From Hyphomicrobiales bacterium (lineage in GTDB: Bacteria; Pseudomonadota; Alphaproteobacteria; Rhizobiales; Rhizobiaceae): a stretch of 64,000 nt of DNA. The position numbers were made by a program, and so were the translations under genes. This document shows positions 17,753 to 26,703 of this stretch, in pieces. The stretch's first letter is position 1. Every line of letters starts with the position of its first letter. The stretch is taken from NCBI GenBank assembly GCA_017305935.1, contig JAFKJU010000008.1, positions 1 to 64,000 on the forward strand, given 5' to 3'. The notes beneath the pieces are model-generated. The model was not told where the DNA came from, searched no databases, and saw nothing but the letters and a program-made list of their open reading frames with translations.

Positions 17753-18849
17753 GCCAGGAACTCGCGCAAGGCCTCGATGACGCCGATATTGGCCTCCTCC
17801 GGCCCGACGCTCATGCGCAGGGAGTTCGGGAAGCCATAGGCGCGCACGGCGCGCAGGATATAGCCGCGCCGGGTCAGGAACTCGTCGGCCTCGGCGGCGC
17901 GCTTGCCGTCGATGTCGGGGAAATGGATCAGCACGAAATTGGTGACCGAGGGCGTGACCTTCAGGCCAAGGCCTTCGAAGGCGGCGGTCAGCTTGTCGAT
18001 CCATTCGCCGTTATAGGCGACGGCTCCGGCCATGAAGGCCTGGTCGCGGATGGCGGCGGCACCGGCCGCGATCGCCGGGGCATTCATGTTGAACGGCCCG
18101 CGAATGCGGTTCATCGCGTCGATGATCGCGGCCGGCGCATAGATCCAGCCGATGCGCAGCGCCGCCAGCCCATGCACCTTGGAAAAGGTGCGGGTCATCA
18201 CCACGTTGCGGCTGTTCGACACCAGCTCGATGCCGGCCTCGTAATCGTTGCGTTTGACGTATTCGGCATAGGCTGCGTCGAGCACCAGCATGACATGGCC
18301 AGGCAGCGATGCCTGCAGGCGGCGAATATCGGTGACCGGGACATAGGTGCCGGTCGGATTGCCGGGATTGGCGATGAACACCATCTTCGTCTTCGGCGTG
18401 ACGGCGGCGAGGATGGCGTCGACATCGACATGCGCATCCTTCTCCTTGACGGTCACCGGCGTCGCGCCGGCTGCCAGCGTCTGGATCCTGTAGACGAGGA
18501 AACCATGCTCGGTGATGATGGCCTCGTCGCCAGCGCCGAGATAGGTGTGGCAGAGCAGGCCGAGCAGTTCGTCCGAGCCGTTGCCGCACAGGATATTGGC
18601 GGCGTTCAGGCCATAGGTCGCGGCAATCGCCTCGCGCAGCTCCACGGCCTGGCCGTCCGGGTAACGCTCAAGCTGGCCGGCGGCATTGCGGAAGGCTTCG
18701 ATGGCCTTGGGGCTCGGCCCCAGCGGCGTTTCGTTCGAGGAGAGCTTGTAGACGCGGGCGACGCCCGGCGCATGTTCCTTGCCCGGCACGTAGGCGGCGA
18801 TATCCAGAATGCCCGGACGCGGAACTGGCTCATTCATCTGTGTGCTCAT
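17749..18849 (-). CDS. hisC: histidinol-phosphate / aromatic aminotransferase
   Basis: This 366-residue fold-type I PLP aminotransferase has [16 protein letters not shown] at the N-terminus, GNGSDELL at the cofactor phosphate site, NPGNPTGTY in the middle, and the PLP lysine in [17 protein letters not shown]. It is HisC-like, but coupling to tyrC makes aromatic transamination (prephenate or hydroxyphenylpyruvate) at least as likely as histidine synthesis. I chose the ATG at 18849, with GAGG 8 bases upstream, over the longer frame beginning at 18864. Confidence 0.88.
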   Translation of the reverse strand: MSTQMNEPVPRPGILDIAAYVPGKEHAPGVARVYKLSSNETPLGPSPKAIEAFRNAAGQLERYPDGQAVELREAIAATYGLNAANILCGNGSDELLGLLCHTYLGAGDEAIITEHGFLVYRIQTLAAGATPVTVKEKDAHVDVDAILAAVTPKTKMVFIANPGNPTGTYVPVTDIRRLQASLPGHVMLVLDAAYAEYVKRNDYEAGIELVSNSRNVVMTRTFSKVHGLAALRIGWIYAPAAIIDAMNRIRGPFNMNAPAIAAGAAAIRDQAFMAGAVAYNGEWIDKLTAAFEGLGLKVTPSVTNFVLIHFPDIDGKRAAEADEFLTRRGYILRAVRAYGFPNSLRMSVGPEEANIGVIEALREFLA

Positions 18850-18865
18850 GGCTCGACCTCGCAAG

Positions 18866-18887
18866 GAACGGATCCCAACGTCCGTTC
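18866..18887 (-). other. stem-loop in the hisC leader
   Basis: GAACGGA at 18866-18872 pairs perfectly with TCCGTTC at 18881-18887 around an 8-base loop, 17 bases upstream of the hisC start. It lacks a T-run on the coding strand and no leader peptide rich in aromatic codons was seen, so attenuation is not supported. Confidence 0.35.
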
Positions 18888-18954
18888 AGGGAAAACGTCA
18901 TCGGGATTATCGTCCTCTTTCGCGTTTGTCGAGTACGGTGCGCGTCTGCGACGA

Positions 18955-19701
18955 TCAGCGCGGCCGATCGAGGATGCTCGGCACGCCCTTCGGCGCCAGA
19001 ACCGGCACGAAGACGCGCCGCGAGGCGCGCGCCGTCACCGGCAGGCCCTGATAGAGCCGCTTTTGCGCCTCGACGATGATCACGCCCGAAAAAGCCGGCC
19101 ACAAGGCAGCGCCGACCCGCTCCAGCGCGGTGCGCAGCTTCAGGACGGCGCGCACCCGCGAGGGCGGGAAGAACAGTGCCTCGGCAGTACTGCCGGGTGT
19201 GAAATTGGTCTCGCGCAGCAATTCGGTGAGTTGGCGGCGCGAATAGGGCCGGCCGGAGCCGAAGGGGGTATTGTCCATGCGCGCCCAGACGCCGCGCCGG
19301 TTTGGCACGACGATGACGAGCCGCCCGCCCGGCGCCAGCACCCGCCATTGCTCCTTCAGCGTCTCGCGCGGATTTTCGGCGAATTCGAGCGAATGCACCA
19401 TCAGGATGCGGTCGATGGAGGAATCCGGCAGCGGCAATTCCTCGTCGAACACCAGCGCCGTCGAGGACAGGCTGCCGACCGGCCAGTTCACCGCCCCCTG
19501 CCCGGCCGGCATGAAGGCGAAGGTGCGCTCGGTCTCCGCCTTGAAGCGTTCGAGGAATGGCACCGCATAGCCGAGCCCCACCAGCCGCTCCTGCGGCAGT
19601 TTCTGCCAGAGCCTGGCGAGGGCCGCGGAAATCGCCTGTTCGGCGCGGCGGCCGAGTTCGGAATGATAAAACTGGCGCAGGTCGACAATGTCAGCATACA
19701 T
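18955..19701 (-). CDS. class I SAM-dependent methyltransferase
   Basis: This 248-residue protein has a Methyltransf_11-like core. The N-terminus MYADIVDLRQFYHSELGRRAEQAI is typical of a rhizobial subgroup. The acidic motif before DRILMVHSLEFAENPRETLKEQWRVLAPGGRLVIVVPN matches motifs II-III of the fold. The glycine-rich motif I is weak (VGLGYAVPFLERF), as in this subgroup. The substrate is unknown; the LEF..NP..L and LAPGG pattern resembles methyltransferases acting on quinones or small molecules. It is divergent from gloB, with 86 bases between the start codons. Confidence 0.78.
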   Translation of the reverse strand: MYADIVDLRQFYHSELGRRAEQAISAALARLWQKLPQERLVGLGYAVPFLERFKAETERTFAFMPAGQGAVNWPVGSLSSTALVFDEELPLPDSSIDRILMVHSLEFAENPRETLKEQWRVLAPGGRLVIVVPNRRGVWARMDNTPFGSGRPYSRRQLTELLRETNFTPGSTAEALFFPPSRVRAVLKLRTALERVGAALWPAFSGVIIVEAQKRLYQGLPVTARASRRVFVPVLAPKGVPSILDRPR

Positions 19702-19787
19702 TGCTGGAATGTTATCAGCGGCCGGATGGACTTCAAGGCCGGAACGCCTACATTTTGGACGACAACCTTTCAGCCCGGATTTGAACG

Positions 19788-20558
19788 ATGAAGCCTTTGC
19801 AGATCGACGTCTTCCTGTGCCGCACCGATAATTTCGGCGTTCTCGTGCATGATCCCGAAACCGGGCTGACGGCCAGCATCGACGCCCCCGAGGAAGGCCC
19901 GATCGTCGAGGCCGCCACCCGCAACGGCTGGACGCTCACCCATATCCTCACCACCCATCACCATACCGACCATGTCGAGGCCAACCTGGCGCTGAAGGAG
20001 CGTTACGGGTTGCAGATCATCGGCCCACGCGACGAGGCGGTCGCCATTCCCGGCCTCGACAAGGCGGTCGGAGACGGCGACAGCTTCGAGTTCGGCAACC
20101 ACACCGTCGATGTCATCGAGACGCCCGGCCATACCGCCGGCCATATCTGCTACCATTTCCCCGACGACAAGCTGTTGTTTGCCGCCGATACCCTGTTTGC
20201 GCTCGGCTGTGGCCGGCTGTTCGAGCGCCCCCCCGCCGACATGTGGCATTCGCTGCAGAAGCTCGCCGTGCTGCCGGACGAGACGGCGGTCTATTTCGGC
20301 CATGAATATACGCTCTCCAACGCCCGCTTTGCGCTGAGCATCGATCCCGAAAACGAACGGCTGAAGGCGCGCGCCGCCGAAATCGAGGCCGCGCGGGCCG
20401 AAGGACGCTTCACCATTCCGACCATGCTGTGGCTGGAAAAGGAAACCAATCCCTTCCTGCGCGCCGCCGATCCCGCCATTCGCCGCAATCTGCTGATGGA
20501 AACGCGCAGCAACGAGGACGTCTTCGCCGAAATCCGCAAACGCAAGGACAATTTCTGA
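19788..20558 (+). CDS. gloB: hydroxyacylglutathione hydrolase (glyoxalase II)
   Basis: This 256-residue metallo-beta-lactamase-fold enzyme hydrolyses S-lactoylglutathione to lactate and glutathione in methylglyoxal detoxification. The binuclear metal motif THHHTDH is at residues 56-62. Further ligands lie in GHTAGHICY (His), FAADTLF (Asp) and FGHEYT (His). The C-terminal helical region carries the glutathione-binding ENERLKAR pattern. The stop codon overlaps the start of the following cupin gene by one base (TGATG). Confidence 0.94.
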   Translation: MKPLQIDVFLCRTDNFGVLVHDPETGLTASIDAPEEGPIVEAATRNGWTLTHILTTHHHTDHVEANLALKERYGLQIIGPRDEAVAIPGLDKAVGDGDSFEFGNHTVDVIETPGHTAGHICYHFPDDKLLFAADTLFALGCGRLFERPPADMWHSLQKLAVLPDETAVYFGHEYTLSNARFALSIDPENERLKARAAEIEAARAEGRFTIPTMLWLEKETNPFLRAADPAIRRNLLMETRSNEDVFAEIRKRKDNF

Positions 20559-20983
20559 TGAGAGCCGAAGAGATCGTCGCCGCGCTGTCCATGCAGCCGC
20601 ATCCGGAAGGCGGGTGGTATACGCAGACATTCCACGACGTTGCCGGCGGCGAGCGCGGCCATTCGACGGCGATCTACTACCTGCTGGAGGCCGGCCAGAA
20701 ATCCGCATGGCACCGGGTCACAGACGCGGTGGAGATCTGGCATTATTATGCCGGCGCGCCGCTGACGCTGGAGCGGTCTTCCGACGGGCTGATCGTCGAG
20801 ACCGTCGTGCTCGGCCCCGATATCCTCTCGGGCGAACGCCCGCAGGCCATCGTTCCGGCCGGCTGGTGGCAGGCGGCGCATTCCAATGGCGCCTTCACGC
20901 TGGTCGGCTGCACCGTTTCGCCGGGCTTCGATTTCTCGGTCTTCGAGCTGGCGCCGCCCGGCTGGATGCCCGGGCTGCCGTAA
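20558..20983 (+). CDS. cupin domain protein, DUF985 family
   Basis: This 141-residue single-domain cupin is of the DUF985 (YML079-like) family, with HPEGGWYTQTF near 17-27, AWHRVTDAVEIWHYYAG near 51-67 and GWWQAAHS near 102-109. Structures in the family resemble sugar epimerases and auxin-binding cupins, but no reaction is established. It is coupled to gloB by a TGATG overlap, a frequent rhizobial pair, so it may be co-regulated with glutathione-dependent detoxification; that is inference. Confidence 0.85.
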   Translation: MRAEEIVAALSMQPHPEGGWYTQTFHDVAGGERGHSTAIYYLLEAGQKSAWHRVTDAVEIWHYYAGAPLTLERSSDGLIVETVVLGPDILSGERPQAIVPAGWWQAAHSNGAFTLVGCTVSPGFDFSVFELAPPGWMPGLP

Positions 20984-20997
20984 CGCGCCGAAAAGGC

Positions 20998-21771
20998 TCA
21001 GCCGCCAAAGCGCACGGCGGAAATCGTCAGCGTACCGTATTGCGTCGGGATCTTGACGTAGACGGGAGCATAGACATTGACAGCCTCGGCCTTGGCGAAC
21101 CAAATCTCCATAGCCTTGGAGCCGCGCAGGTAATCGATGTCCTTGCGCCCCTTGCGATAGCCGGATCTCGGAACGTAGCGCACGCCGCAGACCAGCGTAT
21201 CGCCGGCAAAGCCCTTGGTGGAAAACGGCTTTTCACCCTTGGACGAGAGAACGAGATCCATGCGCGACTCGCCGTCATAAATCGGCAGGGTCTGCGGGCA
21301 GATGCGCGATTTCGCCGGGAAGATCAGCCCCGAGATCGGATCGAGCACAGCGCGCAGATCGCGTGCCGAAACCGGAATCCAGCTGTCGGGATCGCGCTTC
21401 GGCTGCGGGCGGATGGCGGTGGAGACGACATTGCCGTTGCGGAAATCCACCTCGTACAGGCGCTGGCGCTTGCCGTTGGTATAGTCGAGCAGGTAGTTGT
21501 CGGCGTGCAGCCGGTCACGGCCCAAGGTGCCGCTGACCGAGGTCTTCGCCGAAATCGTCGTCACCAGATCGGCCAGGCCCGCCGACTGGATATCGCCCGA
21601 TATCGTGTAGCGGCGGCTGTTCATCACCGTCGAGAACGAAGCGCGCGCGATCGGGAGGCCAGCCAGCGCAATGCTGTAATCCGTCCTGTGGCGCAGCTCC
21701 GCTGCTTCGCCTGACGCGGGAAACGCCAGCGCCAATGCCAAACCCATGTAACCGATGGCCTTCATCGCCAT
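20998..21771 (-). CDS. DUF3108 domain exported protein
   Basis: This 257-residue protein has a signal peptide (about residues 1-24, cleavage near GEAAE). The DUF3108 domain has RHRTDYSIALAGLPIARASF at its start and Tyr/Asp-rich beta strands to a C-terminal YVKIPTQYGTLTISAVRF. The family is periplasmic with unknown function. AAGGA eight bases before the ATG at 21771 supports this start; the frame continues to 21933 without a better one. It is divergent from rpmB and converges on the gloB operon. Confidence 0.82.
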   Translation of the reverse strand: MAMKAIGYMGLALALAFPASGEAAELRHRTDYSIALAGLPIARASFSTVMNSRRYTISGDIQSAGLADLVTTISAKTSVSGTLGRDRLHADNYLLDYTNGKRQRLYEVDFRNGNVVSTAIRPQPKRDPDSWIPVSARDLRAVLDPISGLIFPAKSRICPQTLPIYDGESRMDLVLSSKGEKPFSTKGFAGDTLVCGVRYVPRSGYRKGRKDIDYLRGSKAMEIWFAKAEAVNVYAPVYVKIPTQYGTLTISAVRFGG

Positions 21772-21888
21772 GTACCGATTCCTTAGCAACAAGCCGCAAG
21801 ATGCGGCCTCTCGGCCGCTTATAGGGCCTGTGCTAACCAAAGAAAACAGCAGCTTTTTGACAGAAAGATCACGAAAAGCCAGGTTTGG

Positions 21889-21917
21889 CTTGACGCGCGC
21901 GCCGCCTGTGACTATAG
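21889..21917 (+). promoter_or_regulatory. rpmB promoter (housekeeping sigma type)
   Basis: CTTGAC at 21889-21894 and CTATAG at 21912-21917 are separated by 17 bases. This is a near-perfect match to the alphaproteobacterial CTTGAC-N17-CTATAT consensus, expected for a highly expressed ribosomal protein gene. The rpmB start codon is 94 bases downstream of the -10 box. Confidence 0.75.
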
Positions 21918-22011
21918 AACCGCGACTTTCCAATCATGGCCAATTGGATTGCCTCGCCGGCATTGCCGGAATGCGCTCTCTCCTTGGCGAAGAAAAACAA
22001 TAGGTGGTACC

Positions 22012-22314
22012 ATGTCGCGTGTATGCGAATTGACGGGCAAGGGCGTCCAGGTTGGCAACAACGTCAGCCACGCCAACAACAAGACCAAGCGCCGCTTCCT
22101 TCCGAATCTGTGCAACGTGACGCTGATCTCCGACGCTCTCGGCCAGCGTTTCCGTCTGCGCGTTTCGGCTGCTGCCCTGCGCTCGGTCGAACATCGCGGC
22201 GGCCTCGACGCTTTCCTGCTGAAGGCCCACGAGAACGAACTGAGCATGCGCGCCCGTCTGCTGCGCCGCCAGATCGCCAAGAAGTCGGCCGAAGCCGCTG
22301 CTGCCGCTGCCTGA
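22012..22314 (+). CDS. rpmB: 50S ribosomal protein L28
   Basis: This 100-residue protein begins [20 protein letters not shown], the L28 signature, and continues with [32 protein letters not shown]. The family core is about 78 residues. The extra C-terminal stretch is alanine-rich and ends AEAAAAAA, as is common in alphaproteobacteria. GGTGG precedes the ATG, and a strong promoter and a terminator bracket the gene as a single transcription unit. Confidence 0.97.
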   Translation: MSRVCELTGKGVQVGNNVSHANNKTKRRFLPNLCNVTLISDALGQRFRLRVSAAALRSVEHRGGLDAFLLKAHENELSMRARLLRRQIAKKSAEAAAAAA

Positions 22315-22366
22315 TTTCAGGCCGCGTCTCAAAATTCTTACGGGCATCAAAGGCTTGCCGGCAACC

Positions 22367-22398
22367 CCGGACAAGCCTTTTGCTTGTCCGGTTTGTTT
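22367..22398 (+). terminator. intrinsic terminator after rpmB
   Basis: CCGGACAAG at 22367-22375 pairs perfectly with CTTGTCCGG at 22383-22391 around a 7-base loop, followed by TTTGTTT. It lies just upstream of the preQ1-like structure of the next gene and could also serve as an attenuator. Confidence 0.85.
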
Positions 22399-22404
22399 CT
22401 CCAA

Positions 22405-22434
22405 CTGGTGGCATCACCCAGGATAAAAAAATGC
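22405..22434 (+). promoter_or_regulatory. candidate preQ1-I-like riboswitch over the translation start
   Basis: CTGG at 22405-22408 pairs with CCAG at 22418-22421. The 9-base loop contains GCAT (22411-22414), which can pair with ATGC (22431-22434), including the start codon. The linker GATAAAAAA is A-rich like loop 3 of preQ1-I pseudoknots. The gene it controls is a queuosine-precursor transporter. The conserved loop bases of known preQ1-I classes are not clearly present, and a simple GGTG/CACC hairpin is an alternative. Confidence 0.3.
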
Positions 22435-23066
22435 TGAAGACACGCTATTTCCTGATTTATACCCTCCTGATGACGCTTGTCGTCGTCGCCTCCAACTTCC
22501 TCGTGCAGTTTCCGCTGTCGGGAAGCCTGTTCGGCATCGCGCTCGGCGATCTCTTGACCTGGGGCGCTTTCACCTATCCCGTCGCCTTCCTGATCACCGA
22601 CCTGACGAACCGCCAGTTCGGCGCGCGGACGGCCCGCAAGGTGGTGTTCGCCGGCTTCGTCGTCGGTGTGGCGCTCTCCTTCGTCACCGCCCAGCCGCGC
22701 ATCGCCATCGCCTCCGGCTCGGCCTATCTGCTCGGGCAATTGCTGGATATCGCCGTGTTCAACCGCCTGCGCCGTCAGGCCTGGTGGCGCGCGCCGTTGT
22801 TCGGTTCGCTGATCGGCTCGGCTCTGGATACGACGATCTTCTTCTCCTTCGCCTTTGCCGCCAGTTTCGCGATCTTCGGCCCGAACGATCCTTTCGCGCT
22901 CGAGGCAGCGCCGATCCTCGGCGTGTTCTCGGCGGAAGCCCCGCGCTGGATGTCCTGGGCGATCGGCGATTTCTCGGTCAAGCTCCTGGTCGGCCTCGTC
23001 ATGCTGCTGCCCTATGGCGCGCTGATGAACGTGCTGAAGCCGATGCAGCCCGCCCGGGCCAGCTGA
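22431..23066 (+). CDS. yhhQ: queuosine precursor transporter (YhhQ/VUT family)
   Basis: This 211-residue inner-membrane protein has about six hydrophobic segments and the family motifs FLITDLTNRQFGARTARKV near 52-70 and GSLIGSALDTTIFF near 125-138. YhhQ-type proteins import preQ0 or preQ1, the precursors of queuosine in tRNA anticodons. No queuosine synthesis gene is in the window. AGGA about nine bases before the ATG lies inside the candidate pseudoknot. The gene follows rpmB after a terminator. Confidence 0.9.
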   Translation: MLKTRYFLIYTLLMTLVVVASNFLVQFPLSGSLFGIALGDLLTWGAFTYPVAFLITDLTNRQFGARTARKVVFAGFVVGVALSFVTAQPRIAIASGSAYLLGQLLDIAVFNRLRRQAWWRAPLFGSLIGSALDTTIFFSFAFAASFAIFGPNDPFALEAAPILGVFSAEAPRWMSWAIGDFSVKLLVGLVMLLPYGALMNVLKPMQPARAS

Positions 23067-23774
23067 TCAGGCCGTCAGGCACTTCAGCAGCAGCAACGGC
23101 CAGGGATGGCCGCGCCGCACGGTGATCCGCGGCAGAAGCAGCGGATCGTCGCTGGCCCGCGCCCGGCCCTTCACCGTCGTCGTGGCATTGCCATAGCCGC
23201 TCTCGGCCACCAGCCGGCGGATCGTCTCATCGACCGCCCCATGCGGATAACAGAAGGCCTCGACCGGCTCCCCGCAGATCGCCTCCAGCTCCGCGCGCAC
23301 ATCGGCGATCTCCCGCGCCGCTTCATCGGGCGAAATTTCCGTCAGGCGCGGATGAGTGAGCGTATGGGCGCCGACCTCGTGGCCGGCAGCCTGCCATTCG
23401 AGAAGCTCCGTCTTGGACATGCACTCCGCCGCCGGAATGCCCTTGGCCCGATCCCAGACATTCGAGCCGCCGATCTGGCGGGAAACAAAATAATTGGTGG
23501 CGGTGAAGCCGAGTTCGGCCAGAACCGGCATGGCATTGGCATGAACATTGCGAAACCCGTCATCGAAGGTGATGCCGACCGCCCTGCCCTGTTTTTCGCC
23601 CTTCAGATAGGGCATCAGGTCGCGCATCGACACGCCGCGATAACCCAGTCGTTTCAGCCAGCGCATCTGCGCCACGAAATCCGCCGTCGGAACCGTCAGG
23701 CTGCGCCCCGGCACCCCGCGCGGCGGTGGCGGGCCGATCTGGTGATACATCAGGATCGGAAAGCGCGGCGTCAT
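23067..23774 (-). CDS. polysaccharide deacetylase family protein
   Basis: This 235-residue NodB-homology-domain protein starts MTPRFPILMYHQIGPPP. The first metal/catalytic motif TFDDGF is near residue 79, the second, HTLTHPRLTEIS (HxxxH type), is near 134, and FCYPHG is near 177. Such enzymes remove N- or O-acetyl groups from polysaccharides. There is no signal peptide, so it may act in the cytoplasm or at the membrane. The start overlaps the stop of the upstream glycosyltransferase by four bases (ATGA), so the two are probably one functional unit. Confidence 0.88.
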   Translation of the reverse strand: MTPRFPILMYHQIGPPPPRGVPGRSLTVPTADFVAQMRWLKRLGYRGVSMRDLMPYLKGEKQGRAVGITFDDGFRNVHANAMPVLAELGFTATNYFVSRQIGGSNVWDRAKGIPAAECMSKTELLEWQAAGHEVGAHTLTHPRLTEISPDEAAREIADVRAELEAICGEPVEAFCYPHGAVDETIRRLVAESGYGNATTTVKGRARASDDPLLLPRITVRRGHPWPLLLLKCLTA

Positions 23775-24511
23775 GCCGGCTCGCGGGTGAAGAAGCGGGA
23801 GCGCAACGCGATTCGCCCGCGATAGAGCGGCCGCAGGATCTCGCGCCGCAATTTCGCCAGCGCCGGCTCGCCCTTGCGATGCAGGGTGGTGCCGCCGAGA
23901 TCGGCGGATATTTCGGCGACGACGGAAGGGACGATGGAACGGGCGAAGACGCCGGTGACCCACGGCATCTGCAGGACGACGTCGATCGGCCGGTCGAAGC
24001 GTTCCGTCGCCTTCAGAAGCTTTTGGGCCGCCTCGCGGCTGACGAGCTGCGCCACCATGCCGAGCCCGATGGTGCGGGGTTTGATGAGTTTCGCGCGGCC
24101 GCTCACGGCAATCTCCTCGCCGGCTTCCACCGAGCGCGGGATCGGAAAACGGATAAAGCCCTGCTTGCCGATATGAGCGAGCGCCAGATCGAGCGCCGGC
24201 TTGAACCCCTCGGTCGGCCCGGCATCGTCTTCGAGGATCAAGGCCGCATCGAGATCGCGGTCGAGGATGGTCTGCCAGGCGCGGCGATGGGACAGGAAGC
24301 AGGCGATTTCCGCCTTTGTCATCGACAGGAAATAGGTCGGCCCATGCAGCCGCCGCGCATAAGGCGCGAAGAGTTCGGCCTCGCTGAGCTTCGCCGCATC
24401 GACGGCATCGACGATGGTGACCGGCAGTGGCAGCTCGGCCTTCAGCCGCTCCACATGCGGCTTTCGCGCCGTCGCCCGCGCCAGATGGATGACCAAAGCC
24501 TCAACCGTCAT
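23771..24511 (-). CDS. glycosyltransferase family 25 protein
   Basis: This 246-residue protein is of the GT25 (LPS biosynthesis) family. The N-terminal strand and RATARKPHVERLKAELPLP segment are followed by TKAEIACFLSHRRAW and ALILEDDA, which together are the GT25 hallmark (DxD-like Glu-Asp-Asp for nucleotide-sugar binding). The family adds galactose or related sugars to LPS cores or other surface glycans; the acceptor here is unknown. It is translationally coupled to the deacetylase downstream. Confidence 0.88.
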   Translation of the reverse strand: MTVEALVIHLARATARKPHVERLKAELPLPVTIVDAVDAAKLSEAELFAPYARRLHGPTYFLSMTKAEIACFLSHRRAWQTILDRDLDAALILEDDAGPTEGFKPALDLALAHIGKQGFIRFPIPRSVEAGEEIAVSGRAKLIKPRTIGLGMVAQLVSREAAQKLLKATERFDRPIDVVLQMPWVTGVFARSIVPSVVAEISADLGGTTLHRKGEPALAKLRREILRPLYRGRIALRSRFFTREPA

Positions 24512-24600
24512 GAGATATCCCCACAGCCCTTCTCATGCTGTAGAAAGCATCACCGGCAATTGCACGAACTATTTTTGAGCGGGCCAGTCCAGAATAGCTG

Positions 24601-25248
24601 TTACGCCTGGCTGTCGACCTCGCTCGTCACCGAATGGCGCATGATCAACGGCATCTGCGCCAGCGTGAACAGGATGGTGATCGGCATCGTGCCCCAGACC
24701 TTGAAATTCACCCAGACGGCATCGGAGAAATTCCGCCAGACGACTTCATTGAGGATGGCGAGGAACAGGAAGAACACGCCCCAGCGCAGCGTCAGTTTCC
24801 TCCAGCCTGTGTCATCGAGCTGGAAGGCGGCGTTGAAGACGTAACCGAGCAGCGAGCGGCCGAAGACCAGCCCGCCGAGCAGCACGACGCCGAACAGCGT
24901 GTTGACGATGGTCGGCTTCATCTTGATGAAGGTCTCGTCCTGCAGCCAGATCGACAGCGAACCGAAGATCAGCACGACGACGCCGGAAACGAAAGGCATG
25001 ACCGGCAGATGCTTGAAAACGATTCGCGAGACGACAAGCGACGTCACCGTCGCCACCATGAACAGCGCCGTCGCGACGAAGAGCGGGCCGCCGAGGCCGG
25101 ACAGCGCCGGAAACTTCTGCACCAGCCATTCGCCACGCAGATTGGCGAAGAAGAACACGAGCAGCGGTCCGAGCTCCAGCGCCAGCTTGAGCATCGGATG
25201 CGCCTTCTCGGCGCGGCTGGGGGCATTCTCGCTCTCGATACCGGACAT
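24601..25248 (-). CDS. ispZ: intracellular septation protein A (IspZ/YciB)
   Basis: This 215-residue inner-membrane protein has about five hydrophobic segments. The family signatures are [18 protein letters not shown] near 29-46, [20 protein letters not shown] near 108-127, and [10 protein letters not shown] in the last third. YciB has been linked to septation and envelope integrity in enterobacteria. GGGGA about nine bases before the ATG at 25248 supports this start rather than the longer frame from 25332. It is 86 bases downstream of ftsY and co-oriented, the common rhizobial arrangement. Confidence 0.92.
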   Translation of the reverse strand: MSGIESENAPSRAEKAHPMLKLALELGPLLVFFFANLRGEWLVQKFPALSGLGGPLFVATALFMVATVTSLVVSRIVFKHLPVMPFVSGVVVLIFGSLSIWLQDETFIKMKPTIVNTLFGVVLLGGLVFGRSLLGYVFNAAFQLDDTGWRKLTLRWGVFFLFLAILNEVVWRNFSDAVWVNFKVWGTMPITILFTLAQMPLIMRHSVTSEVDSQA

Positions 25249-25334
25249 GTGAGGAATCCCCTTGGTTCTTCTCGGGAGACCGGCCTTTGCCGCCGATCCA
25301 TGGCCAATCTGTGACGCTACCGTCGAAATCAATT

Positions 25335-26693
25335 CTATTGTGTAAGACCGGCAATCGCGTGGGCGAAATCCTGCGCCTCGAAAGGTTCGAGATCGTCGAC
25401 GCCTTCGCCCACCCCGATGAAATAGACCGGTAGCTTGTGCTTGGCGGAGATGGCGACGAGGATGCCGCCGCGCGCCGTGCCGTCGAGCTTGGTCATGATC
25501 AGCCCGTTGACGCCGGCGACGTTGCGGAAGATCTCGACCTGATTGAGCGCGTTCTGGCCGGTGGTGGCGTCAAGCGTCTGCAAAACGGTGTGCGGTGCAT
25601 CGGGATCGAGCTTGCCGAGCACGCGCACGATTTTTTCCAGCTCCGCCATCAGTTCGGCCTTGTTCTGCAACCGGCCTGCCGTGTCGATGATCAGCACGTC
25701 GCATTTCTTCGCCTTGGCCTGCTCGAAGGCATCGTAAGCGAGACCTGCCGCATCGGCCCCGAGCTTGGTGCCGACGAATTCGGATTTTGTCCTGTCAGCC
25801 CAGATCTTGAGCTGCTCGATGGCTGCCGCGCGAAACGTGTCGCCGGCCGCCAGCATCACCTTCAGCCCGGCGCCGGAGAGCTTCGCCGCCAGCTTGCCGA
25901 TTGTCGTCGTCTTGCCGGTGCCGTTGACGCCGACCACGAGGATGACATGCGGCTTGTGCGTGAGGTCGAGTTGCAGCGGCTTGGCGACCGGGGTCAGAAC
26001 CTTGGTGATTTCGCTGGCCATGATGCGGCCGACATCCTCGCCGGTGACATCCTTGCCGTAGCGTTCGGAAGCCAGCGTATCGGTGACGCGCAGCGCCGTC
26101 TCGACGCCGAGATCGGCCTGGATCAGCAGATCCTCCAGATCCTGCAAGGTCTGCTCATCGAGCTTGCGCTTGGTGAATAGCGCCGCGATCTGGCCGGTCA
26201 GCTGCGAGGAGGTGCGTGCGAGACCAAGCCGCAGGCGCTGGAACCACGAAAGTTTTGGCTGCGGCGCCTCGACCACCGGCTCCGGTTCGGCCACGCCGAC
26301 GGCAAAGCCCTTGGGCAGGGTGACGGGCATCTCGGCCAGCGGCGCGGCGGCTTCCGCCAAAGGCGCGCTCTCGTCCACCCCGGCCTCGGCTTCCGCCTCC
26401 AGCAGGGAGAGCGGCACGACGCCCACCTCCTGCAGATCCTCGACATCCGGCAGCAACGCCGGTTCCTCGTCCTCGACGGTATCGGAAGCGCTGTCGGCAA
26501 CGGTTTCCGCCGGCTCCTCGAAAACCTCCTCCGCCTGCGGCAGAACTTCGGCCTCGGCAACGGGCGGTTCGGCGGCCGGCTCCGGCTCGATTGCCGGCGC
26601 TGCGGCCGGCGTCAGTTCGGGCGTGTCCTTGTCCTCTTGCGGAGGCGCATCCTTGCCGAAGGTAAAGACCCGTTTGATGAAACTGAGAGCCAT
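25335..26693 (-). CDS. ftsY: signal recognition particle receptor FtsY
   Basis: This 452-residue protein has a long acidic Ala/Glu-rich N-terminal A domain (about 15-150) and then the NG GTPase domain. Visible GTPase motifs are [10 protein letters not shown] (G1), DTAGRLQ (G3) and [10 protein letters not shown] (G4 region). FtsY docks Ffh-ribosome complexes at the membrane. Its partner ffh is 3.6 kb away on the other strand. It lies 10 bases downstream of mtaB, in a dapF-mtaB-ftsY-ispZ operon. Confidence 0.96.
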   Translation of the reverse strand: MALSFIKRVFTFGKDAPPQEDKDTPELTPAAAPAIEPEPAAEPPVAEAEVLPQAEEVFEEPAETVADSASDTVEDEEPALLPDVEDLQEVGVVPLSLLEAEAEAGVDESAPLAEAAAPLAEMPVTLPKGFAVGVAEPEPVVEAPQPKLSWFQRLRLGLARTSSQLTGQIAALFTKRKLDEQTLQDLEDLLIQADLGVETALRVTDTLASERYGKDVTGEDVGRIMASEITKVLTPVAKPLQLDLTHKPHVILVVGVNGTGKTTTIGKLAAKLSGAGLKVMLAAGDTFRAAAIEQLKIWADRTKSEFVGTKLGADAAGLAYDAFEQAKAKKCDVLIIDTAGRLQNKAELMAELEKIVRVLGKLDPDAPHTVLQTLDATTGQNALNQVEIFRNVAGVNGLIMTKLDGTARGGILVAISAKHKLPVYFIGVGEGVDDLEPFEAQDFAHAIAGLTQ

Positions 26694-26703
26694 TTCTATC
26701 CCG

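Noticed and set aside
18850-18954. Aromatic amino-acid attenuator before hisC
   Set aside because: The stem-loop lacks a T-run, and no leader peptide with clustered Tyr or Phe codons was found.
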